Assembly: GCA_006227095.1 (NCBI GenBank)
Contig: SBFZ01000051.1
Span: 1-5,691, forward strand
Direction: 5' to 3'
DNA from: Bacteroidota bacterium
GTDB taxonomy: Bacteria > Bacteroidota > Bacteroidia > Bacteroidales > VadinHA17
DNA: 5,691 nucleotides
Numbering within the stretch: the stretch's first letter is position 1; every line of letters begins with the position of its first letter. Below, piece after piece: positions 1 through 5,691 of this stretch. The position numbers and the translations under genes are program-made. A model generated the notes under the pieces. The model ran no database searches, was not told the DNA's origin, and saw nothing but the letters and a program-made list of their open reading frames with translations.

Positions 1-2490
1 CGCCAGGTCCGGAAACTCATCGCGGAAACCGAGGATGGCAGAAGGTTCAATCCCGACCAGTGGCCGGGTCTCACTGATGAAAGGTGAAAGTATTTTTATA
101 TTCTTGATTATAAGCTTTCTGGCCTTCCGGAGAAATCCTTTTGAAATGTATGTTCGTGCACTGGCGGCGTTGGGTACTGTAGTAATGTGGTAGCCCAGGC
201 GGGTGAGCAGGGTGGCAGTTGCGACACCGGCATTGAGGTCATTGTGGTTTGTGAACTCATCGATGAACAGGCATACCTCACCAACCGGGCTGGCTGGATT
301 AAGCGCCGGGAGGTTCCTTTTCAGCCATCTGCGGAAGGTTAGCGGCGCAAGCAGCGGGATGCTTCGCTCTGCAGCAAACCCTGTCATCTTCTTGATCATC
401 CGGGAAGTGAACCTGCCGGATGCAAAGAAATTAAAGATACCTGGTATTGATGAAAACAGGGAATAAATCCTTGGCAGTGAAGCTATCAGCCGTGTACGTA
501 CTGAGGGTGGATGTACATCATTGTAGTGTTGCAGGAATTCCGATTTCAGCCTGGCAATATCAACCCCCGAGGGACATTCACTGTGACAACCCTTGCAGGC
601 AAGGCAAAGATCGAGGATCTCAAAGATCTCGGGGCTGTCCCAGGGATTTTCCCTGTCTGCATAAAGCATTTCACGCATTATGTTTGCCCTTGCGCGTGTA
701 GTCAGCCTTTCGTCGCCAGTGGCCATGTAGCTTGGGCACATCGTGCCTCCAATGGCACTGCTTTTACGGCAGTCGCCCGAACCGTTGCACTTCTCTGCGG
801 CACGCACAACCCCCCCGCAGTCCGAGAAATCATAGTAAGTCTCCGGATCCGGTGTAGGCTTTCCCGGCTCGTACCGGAGCCAGCGGTCCATGGGAGGGGT
901 GTTTACTATCTTGCCGGGATTGAGTATGTTGTCCGGATCAAATACCTTCTTGATCCGCATGTTGAGTTCAAAGTTGTGCTGCCCGATGATCAGCGGGATA
1001 AACTCACCCCTCAGCCTTCCGTCACCATGCTCGCCGCTCATTGAACCCCGGTACTTTTTCACAATGCGGGCAGTCTCCTCTGCAATGATTCGCAGAAGTT
1101 TCGCCTCTCCCTCATCCTTCAGGTTGATGAGAGGCCTTATGTGCAGCTCTCCGGTACCTATATGTGCATGATAGACTGACTCCTTGCCGTAGGATGTCAG
1201 CATTGATTCAATATCAGCAACAAAATCGCCAAGCCGGGTAACATCAACTGCACAGTCCTCAATAAGGGAAATGGGCTTGGCATCACCCGGTATGTTGGAC
1301 AAAATGCCCAGGCCTGCCTTCCGCAGATCCCATACTCTCTTTACATCTTTGCCCCATATGAGAGGGAAGGCATAACCCAGTCCTTCAGCCCGCATTTCTT
1401 CCTCCATCTTTATGGCAGAGGTTTTTATCTCCCCTTCTTCAGTGGCACAGAACTCCACAATCAGAAGTGCACCGGGATCTCCTTCGATAAAGAACCTGTT
1501 CCGCTTCTGACTCTCGACAGTTGCAGCCAGGCTGATTATGTTGCTGTCCATCAGTTCCACAGCCCACGGACTGTGCCTGAGGGCAATGAGATTTGCACGG
1601 AATGCGTCGTTGCGATGCCTCAGGTGTACACATGACAATGCCTTCACGGGCGGGGGAAGCGGTACAAGCCCCAGCTTTGCCTCGGTGACTATTGCCAGGG
1701 TACCTTCTGACCCGGTGATCAGCCTGGCAAGATTAATCATCCGGCCTGACCCCGGTGTGAAGAGCTCACTGTACAACAGGTCATCAAGTGCATAGCCGGT
1801 ATTGCGGCGCGGAATGGTCATGTCAGGATAATCACTCCTGATGGAATCCCTGTTGCCGTTACTCGCCATTATGCTGTCAATCTCCCTGTAAATCTCTCCC
1901 TCAGCGGTTTGCAGGTTGCATTTATGCCGGTATTCTTCCCCGGTAAGCTCCCTGAATAACACCTCCGAACCATCATGCAGAATTGCCTTTGCTTCAATGA
2001 TATGATCCCTGACCGAGCCGTACACCAGGGAGTGCAGCCCACAACCGTTGTTTCCGATCATGCCTCCCATGTTGCACCTGCTGGAGGTTGAAGTCTCAGG
2101 ACCGAACATCAGCCCGTGGCTGCGCAGTATATCGTTGAGCTCATCCGGTACCACACCGGGCTCAAGCCTTACCCATCTTTCAGCAACATTGATTTCCAGT
2201 ATCCTTCCAAAGTGTCGCGAAAGGTCGGCCACTATTCCGGAGCCTACCACCTGACCTGCCAGTGAGGTACCTGCAGCCCTCGGGATGATCCCTGTACCGT
2301 GCCTTACGGCAAATGCCAGAAGTCTCCTTATATCTTCACCGTGACACGGAAAAACCACCGCAAGCGGCTCCTCCCTGTAGATGGATGCATCAGTAGCATA
2401 CATGAGCCTCGAACTCCTGTCATACCTCACCTCACCCTCAAGCAGCAAGGCAAGCTGCTCAATGTCCGCCACAGAAACCTGGTTCTCCAT
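1..2490 (-). CDS. FAD-binding and (Fe-S)-binding oxidoreductase, D-lactate dehydrogenase/GlcD-GlpC fusion type (C-terminus cut by window edge)
   Basis: The reading frame is unbroken for 830 codons from ATG at 2490 and leaves the window without a stop. I read every codon on the minus strand and found no frameshift. Seen: an FAD-binding (PCMH-type) half at about residues 35-270 with PRAAGTSLAGQ (70-80), CNMGGMIGNNGCG (139-151) and TGSEGTLAIVTE (259-270). A FAD-oxidase C-terminal half follows at about 275-530 with HAHIGTGELHIRP (441-453), SGEHGDGRLRGEF (485-497) and FDPDNILNPGKI (518-529). Next is a ferredoxin-like di-cluster region with Cys568, Cys574 and Cys585-Pro, then Cys629, Cys632, Cys635 and Cys639-Pro. 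The start of a GlpC-like CCG module begins near 735. Known family: such fusions (E. coli YdiJ-like, usually about 1000 residues) oxidise 2-hydroxy acids such as D-lactate or D-2-hydroxyglutarate and pass electrons through the Fe-S clusters; about 150 residues are probably missing here. No signal peptide is visible, so it is probably cytoplasmic or peripheral to the membrane. AGGAAA lies 9 nt before the ATG, and an in-frame TGA lies just upstream. The substrate cannot be decided from sequence. Confidence 0.93.
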   Translation of the reverse strand, partial: MENQVSVADIEQLALLLEGEVRYDRSSRLMYATDASIYREEPLAVVFPCHGEDIRRLLAFAVRHGTGIIPRAAGTSLAGQVVGSGIVADLSRHFGRILEINVAERWVRLEPGVVPDELNDILRSHGLMFGPETSTSSRCNMGGMIGNNGCGLHSLVYGSVRDHIIEAKAILHDGSEVLFRELTGEEYRHKCNLQTAEGEIYREIDSIMASNGNRDSIRSDYPDMTIPRRNTGYALDDLLYSELFTPGSGRMINLARLITGSEGTLAIVTEAKLGLVPLPPPVKALSCVHLRHRNDAFRANLIALRHSPWAVELMDSNIISLAATVESQKRNRFFIEGDPGALLIVEFCATEEGEIKTSAIKMEEEMRAEGLGYAFPLIWGKDVKRVWDLRKAGLGILSNIPGDAKPISLIEDCAVDVTRLGDFVADIESMLTSYGKESVYHAHIGTGELHIRPLINLKDEGEAKLLRIIAEETARIVKKYRGSMSGEHGDGRLRGEFIPLIIGQHNFELNMRIKKVFDPDNILNPGKIVNTPPMDRWLRYEPGKPTPDPETYYDFSDCGGVVRAAEKCNGSGDCRKSSAIGGTMCPSYMATGDERLTTRARANIMREMLYADRENPWDSPEIFEILDLCLACKGCHSECPSGVDIARLKSEFLQHYNDVHPPSVRTRLIASLPRIYSLFSSIPGIFNFFASGRFTSRMIKKMTGFAAERSIPLLAPLTFRRWLKRNLPALNPASPVGEVCLFIDEFTNHNDLNAGVATATLLTRLGYHITTVPNAASARTYISKGFLRKARKLIIKNIKILSPFISETRPLVGIEPSAILGFRDEFPDLA

Positions 2491-2543
2491 CCGCTGAAAT
2501 TTCCTGCTTCAAAAATAGCCATTTGAAGACTTCACTGCAGGGG

Positions 2544-2563
2544 CGAAAAGAGGTTTTCGAAAA
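2544..2563. repeat. Short inverted repeat / palindrome in the divergent intergenic region
   Basis: CGAAAA (2544-2549), a GAGG spacer and TTTTCG (2554-2559) form a perfect 6-bp inverted repeat. The right arm is also the left half of a perfect 10-bp palindrome, TTTTCGAAAA (2554-2563), so CGAAAA occurs twice in direct orientation (2544-2549 and 2558-2563). It lies 54-73 bp upstream of the flavoprotein start codon and could be an operator or a weak leader hairpin. Short A/T-rich palindromes also arise by chance, so the function is inference only. Confidence 0.35.
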
Positions 2564-2610
2564 AAATCGGCTAAAATTTGAAAATTCTGACTTTAATCAT
2601 GTAGTTGATA

Positions 2611-2641
2611 ATTGTACGATTACACTTTTTTCGTACTTTTA
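2611..2641 (+). promoter_or_regulatory. Predicted Bacteroidota-type promoter for the pta operon
   Basis: ATTG at 2611-2614 is followed after 19 bp by TACTTTTA at 2634-2641. The known Bacteroidota primary sigma-factor consensus is TTTG or TTG near -33 and TAnnTTTG near -7, with a spacer of about this length; here only the final G of the -7 box and the first T of the -33 box differ. Transcription would start around 2646-2650 and leave a leader of about 30 nt before the pta ATG. The call rests on motif and spacing alone. Confidence 0.5.
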
Positions 2642-2678
2642 TCCCGACAGGACAAATAAACTAAATTATTGATATACA

Positions 2679-3686
2679 ATGGAATTGCTTGAACGGATCA
2701 AAATTAATGCCAGACGGCACAACAAAATGATTGTTTTACCTGAAGGAACCGAGGAGAGGACACTTAAGGCTGCTGATGCAGTGCTCGGGGAGGGGATAGC
2801 CCGGATAACACTGCTGGGGAACCCGGAGGAGATCAATGCCATGGCTGGCTCATTTGGTCTGAAGAATATCCCGAAGGCTGAAATAATTGATCCGGCAGAT
2901 CACCCGAAGAAGAAGCATTATATTGATACCATGGTTGAGCTCCGCAAAAGCAAGGGTCTTACTGTTGAGGAGGCCTCAAGGCTCATTGAAGATCCGCTTT
3001 ACCTGGGAGTGATGATGATCAAATGCGGTGATGCTGATGGTGAAGTGGCAGGAGCAAGGAATACCACGGGTGATGTTCTTAGGCCTGCATTCCAGTATGT
3101 GAAGACAGCACCTGGCATATCGGTGGTTTCTGGAGCCTTTATCATGATATTGAAAGACAAGGAGTTTGGTGCAGACGGAATCATAGTTTATGCCGACGGT
3201 GCCGTACATCCTGATCCTACAGACAGGGAACTGGCAGAGATAGCCGTTGCTACCGCCAGGACGACAAAGACAATAGTGGGAGTGGAGCCGAAGGTTGCCC
3301 TCCTCAGCTTCTCAACCATGGGCAGTGCAAAGCATCCCCTGGTTGACAAGGTGGTGAGCGCCACTAAGATGGCGAAGGAAATGGCCCCTGAGTTCATGTT
3401 CGAGGGTGAGCTCCAGGCTGACGCCGCCCTTATTGAGGCAATTGGTCAGAAAAAAGCCCCTGGCAGCAAAATAGCCGGCAAGGCCAACGTACTTGTTTTC
3501 CCTAACCTTGAGTGCGGCAACATAGCTTACAAGCTTACTGAGAGGCTTGCACACGCACAGGCCATAGGCCCCGTACTCCAGGGGATGGCAGCCCCGATAA
3601 ACGACCTCTCCAGGGGCTGTTCAGTCAGTGACATCATAAACGTAATAGCCATAACCGCCAACCAGGCAGCCGGCTTAACAAAATAA
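2679..3686 (+). CDS. pta: Phosphate acetyltransferase (short class I form)
   Basis: Pta catalyses acetyl-CoA + phosphate = acetyl phosphate + CoA in the cytoplasm, the first half of the acetate-forming, ATP-yielding route. The 335-residue length matches the compact single-domain enzymes; it lacks the N-terminal regulatory domains of the roughly 714-residue E. coli Pta. Conserved motifs seen are KCGDADGEVAGA (115-126), the GDVLRPA segment (131-137), PKVALLSFSTMGSAKHP (204-220), EGELQADAAL (242-251), VFPNLECGNIAYKL (273-286) and SRGCSVSDI (311-319). Active-site residues known from the Methanosarcina thermophila enzyme (Arg87, Arg133, Ser309, Arg310, Asp316) line up with Arg89, Arg135, Ser311, Arg312 and Asp318, so the enzyme should be active. 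The ATG is the first start after an in-frame TGA at 2670-2672. No Shine-Dalgarno sequence is visible; the leader is AT-rich. Acetate kinase follows after 12 bp, which supports one operon. Confidence 0.97.
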   Translation: MELLERIKINARRHNKMIVLPEGTEERTLKAADAVLGEGIARITLLGNPEEINAMAGSFGLKNIPKAEIIDPADHPKKKHYIDTMVELRKSKGLTVEEASRLIEDPLYLGVMMIKCGDADGEVAGARNTTGDVLRPAFQYVKTAPGISVVSGAFIMILKDKEFGADGIIVYADGAVHPDPTDRELAEIAVATARTTKTIVGVEPKVALLSFSTMGSAKHPLVDKVVSATKMAKEMAPEFMFEGELQADAALIEAIGQKKAPGSKIAGKANVLVFPNLECGNIAYKLTERLAHAQAIGPVLQGMAAPINDLSRGCSVSDIINVIAITANQAAGLTK

Positions 3687-3698
3687 CCAAACCATATC

Positions 3699-4910
3699 AT
3701 GAACATTTTAGTATTAAACTGCGGCAGCTCTTCAATCAAGTATCAGCTGTTTGACATGCAAGACAGCGCCAGGGTCCTGGCTAAGGGACTCCTTGAGAGA
3801 ATCGGCCTGACCGACGGAATACTCACCCACAAACCTGCCGGCAAGGATCCCTACAAGGTGGTCCTTGACATCCCTGACCATACCGTTGGCATCAATATGG
3901 TAATGGAAGCCCTTGTAAATCCTGTTCACGGGGTTATCGGAAGCATCAGTGAGATCAAGGCAGTAGGCCACCGTGTGGCCCATGGCGGTGAGAACTTCAA
4001 GGAATCAGTGCTTATAGACAATGACGTTAAGCGTGACATAGAAAACTGCTCCGAACTGGCACCTCTGCATAACCCTGCACACCTCAAGGGTATTCTGTCA
4101 TGCGAGAAGCTTCTTCCCGGAATACCCCAGGTTGCTGTGTTCGATACCTCGTTTCACCAGACAATGCCTGACTATGCATATATGTACGCCATTCCGTACG
4201 AATATTATGAAAAATACCGGATCCGTAAATACGGCTTCCATGGGACCAGTCACAGGTTTGTGGCGGAAAAAGCATGCAGGATGCTTGGTATGGACCTTGA
4301 CAAATCAAAGATCATCACCTGCCACCTGGGCAACGGGGCTTCAATAACTGCTGTTGAGAACGGCAAGTCAATTGACACGTCAATGGGATTCACCCCGGTT
4401 GACGGACTGATCATGGGTACCCGGACAGGTGAGATCGATCCGGGCGTACTTCTGTATCTCGCTGATAAGGAGGAGCTTAGCGTCAGCGGTGTTAATAACA
4501 TGATAAACAAGAAGAGTGGTGTGGCTGGTATTTCACAGCTTTCGTCCGATATGCGTGACCTTGAGATTGCTGCCAATGAAGGTAACCCAAAGGCGCTGCT
4601 CGCCCTCAATATGTATGCCTACAAGATCAAGAAGTTCATCGGAGCCTATGTGGCGGCAATGAACGGACTGGATCTGCTTATCTTTACTGCCGGTGTAGGG
4701 GAGAATGATTTCAATGCAAGGAAGATGATCTGTACCGGAATGGAGTACCTGGGCATTGAAATAAATCCGGAGATCAACCATGGTGTCAAAGGGAAGGACC
4801 TGGTTATTTCAACACCCTCATCCAGGGTGAAGGTGATGGTGGTTACCACCGACGAGGAATTTGTAATAGCTTCAGACACTAAAGCAATAGTTGAGAAACT
4901 TACTCACTAA
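3699..4910 (+). CDS. ackA: Acetate kinase
   Basis: AckA catalyses acetyl phosphate + ADP = acetate + ATP, completing the acetate route with the pta product upstream. It is a cytoplasmic member of the ASKHA (acetate and sugar kinase/Hsp70/actin) fold and at 403 residues has the usual full length. Seen: the N-terminal phosphate-binding motif NCGSSSIKYQLF (7-18), GHRVAHGG (90-97), HNPAHL (124-129), VFDTSFH (147-153), the signature YGFHGTSH (178-185), HLGNGASITAV (209-219), MGTRTGEIDPG (239-249) and FTAGVGEND (329-337). Catalytic and substrate residues known from Methanosarcina thermophila (Asn7, Arg91, His123, Asp148, His180, Arg241, Glu384) correspond to Asn7, Arg92, His124, Asp149, His181, Arg242 and probably Glu386. 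It starts 12 bp after the pta stop, in the same frame, and is followed 12 bp later by a phosphotransbutyrylase-like gene. No intrinsic terminator is seen in either gap. A role as propionate kinase as well is possible. Confidence 0.97.
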   Translation: MNILVLNCGSSSIKYQLFDMQDSARVLAKGLLERIGLTDGILTHKPAGKDPYKVVLDIPDHTVGINMVMEALVNPVHGVIGSISEIKAVGHRVAHGGENFKESVLIDNDVKRDIENCSELAPLHNPAHLKGILSCEKLLPGIPQVAVFDTSFHQTMPDYAYMYAIPYEYYEKYRIRKYGFHGTSHRFVAEKACRMLGMDLDKSKIITCHLGNGASITAVENGKSIDTSMGFTPVDGLIMGTRTGEIDPGVLLYLADKEELSVSGVNNMINKKSGVAGISQLSSDMRDLEIAANEGNPKALLALNMYAYKIKKFIGAYVAAMNGLDLLIFTAGVGENDFNARKMICTGMEYLGIEINPEINHGVKGKDLVISTPSSRVKVMVVTTDEEFVIASDTKAIVEKLTH

Positions 4911-4922
4911 ATACTCTATATC

Positions 4923-5691
4923 ATGGTTTTAAAGCACCTCTCAGATCTCAGGCAGTTGCTGGTTGACAAGCCTGCCAGGCGGCTGGTACTGGCGGCAGCA
5001 CAGGACCACAACTCGCTCACCTCGGCACTTATGGCAGCACGTGACGGTTTCGTTGAGCCGATACTCGTTGGTGACAGGGAAGCCATACAGAAGCTGGCCG
5101 CCCAGAACAACCTTGACATGACAGGAATAAGGGTGGTGCATGAGCCTGATACCGAAATGGCTGTGGAGATTGCAGTCAGGATGGTAAGAAGCAACCAGGC
5201 AGACATCCTGATGAAGGGAAAGGTGGGAACGTCGTCCCTGCTCAAGGGAGTACTCAACAAGGAATGGGGCCTGAGGTCAGGTTCACTGCTTTCTCATTTT
5301 GCAATTTTTGAGGTGGCAGCATATCATAAGCTGATTGCTGTAACCGATGTTGCAATGAACATCGCACCAAACCTTCAGGATAAGATAGCAATAGTGAACA
5401 ATTCCGTTGCTTGCCTCAACAAGCTTGGAGTGGAGATGCCGAAAGTGGCCGTACTGGGAGCAGTGGAGATGGTCAGCGAGAATATGCAGGCAACGCTTGA
5501 TGCAGCTCTTCTGTCGAAGATGAACCAGCGTGACCAGATAAGAAACTGCATCATTGACGGACCCCTCGCATTTGACAATGCAATCAGCCTTGAAAGCGCA
5601 GTGCATAAGGGAATCAGAAGCGATGTGGCCGGGGATACCGACCTGCTGATAATGCCTGACATAGAAGTGGGCAATGTCCTTTACAAATCAC
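4923..5691 (+). CDS. ptb: Phosphate butyryltransferase-family protein (Ptb-like; C-terminus cut by window edge)
   Basis: The open frame runs 256 codons from ATG 4923 to the window edge with no stop; the family is usually about 300 residues, so roughly 45 are missing. It belongs to the PTA/PTB superfamily but to the butyryl branch. Seen: LVLAAAQD near the N-terminus (21-28), ADILMKGKVGTSSLLKGVL (93-111), LLSHFAIFE (122-130), VTDVAMNIAPNLQDK (140-154), VAVLGAVEMVSENM (175-188), IIDGPLAFDNA (210-220) and SDVAGDTDLLIMPDIEVGN (233-251). Known reaction: butyryl-CoA or branched-chain acyl-CoA + phosphate = acyl phosphate + CoA; a butyrate kinase then makes ATP. It sits 12 bp after ackA, in the same frame, so it is probably cotranscribed. 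Database entries for this family sometimes carry the name bifunctional enoyl-CoA hydratase/phosphate acetyltransferase; no hydratase (MaoC-like) domain is visible here. The true acyl chain preference cannot be read from sequence. Confidence 0.92.
   Translation, partial: MVLKHLSDLRQLLVDKPARRLVLAAAQDHNSLTSALMAARDGFVEPILVGDREAIQKLAAQNNLDMTGIRVVHEPDTEMAVEIAVRMVRSNQADILMKGKVGTSSLLKGVLNKEWGLRSGSLLSHFAIFEVAAYHKLIAVTDVAMNIAPNLQDKIAIVNNSVACLNKLGVEMPKVAVLGAVEMVSENMQATLDAALLSKMNQRDQIRNCIIDGPLAFDNAISLESAVHKGIRSDVAGDTDLLIMPDIEVGNVLYKS

Larger units (their letters stand above)
2491..2678. other. Divergent intergenic region between the flavoprotein gene and pta
   Basis: This 188-bp AT-rich stretch separates two genes transcribed away from each other, so it must hold the start signals of both unless one is read from further away. 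I see a small inverted repeat near the flavoprotein side and a reasonable promoter for pta. I could not find a convincing -7 box for the minus-strand gene. I see no tRNA, known riboswitch fold or small ORF here. Confidence 0.7.

Noticed and set aside
203..701. Plus-strand open frames at 203-466 and 447-701
   Set aside because: Both are antisense to the continuous flavoprotein frame, and their translations are low in recognisable pattern.
511..1044. Plus-strand open frame of 177 codons
   Set aside because: It lies antisense to the flavoprotein frame, exactly across its conserved FAD-oxidase C-terminal and Fe-S motifs. Its own translation shows no recognisable domain, so it is a shadow of the real gene.
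1..2490. Flavoprotein gene as a pseudogene, because no single start-to-stop frame is contained in the window
   Set aside because: All 830 codons from ATG 2490 to base 1 are open and the family motifs appear in the expected order. The missing stop is due to the window edge.
4250..4609. Minus-strand open frame of 119 codons inside ackA
   Set aside because: It is antisense to the conserved core of acetate kinase, a common result of this codon usage, with no domain of its own.
4911..4922. Terminator or separate promoter between ackA and the ptb-like gene
   Set aside because: The 12-bp gap has no room for a hairpin plus T-tract, and I saw no promoter-like pair at the end of ackA strong enough to call.
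4916..5674. Minus-strand open frames across the ptb-like gene
   Set aside because: The plus-strand frame here carries clear phosphotransbutyrylase motifs throughout; the antisense frames are shadows.
1..5691. CRISPR array, insertion sequence, tRNA or rRNA gene
   Set aside because: I saw no regularly spaced direct repeats, transposase motifs, terminal inverted repeats or tRNA-like cloverleaf; nearly all the window is accounted for by four metabolic genes.

Overview
The window looks like a stretch of a Bacteroidota chromosome, probably from an anaerobic, fermentative member of the Bacteroidales or a related order. This is inferred from the protein style, from start codons with no clear Shine-Dalgarno sequence behind AT-rich leaders, and from a plausible Bacteroidota-type promoter (TTG, 19-bp spacer, TAnnTTTR-like -7 box) ahead of pta. 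No marker gene is present, so the taxonomic call is provisional.

Layout: the left 2.5 kb (1-2490, minus strand) is one unbroken open frame of 830 codons that runs off the left edge. It encodes a large fused FAD-binding/iron-sulfur oxidoreductase, with a D-lactate dehydrogenase/glycolate oxidase GlcD-type flavin module followed by a GlpC-type di-cluster and CCG-type module. A 188-bp divergent intergenic region (2491-2678) holds a small inverted repeat and the predicted pta promoter. From 2679 to the right edge, three plus-strand genes follow with only 12 bp between neighbours: pta (phosphate acetyltransferase, complete), ackA (acetate kinase, complete) and a phosphate butyryltransferase-family gene (ptb-like, cut by the right edge after 256 residues).

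How they fit together: Pta and AckA turn acetyl-CoA into acetate and ATP. The third gene encodes a second phosphotransacylase, of the type acting on butyryl- or branched-chain acyl-CoA, and usually needs a butyrate/acyl kinase partner, which would be expected just beyond the right edge. The cluster therefore reads as an acyl-CoA-to-acyl-phosphate-to-ATP module. The divergent flavoprotein may feed it by oxidising a 2-hydroxy acid such as D-lactate to a 2-oxo acid, but that link rests on gene position alone. Apart from the points under findings, this is ordinary central metabolism, and I see no clear sign of an undescribed system.
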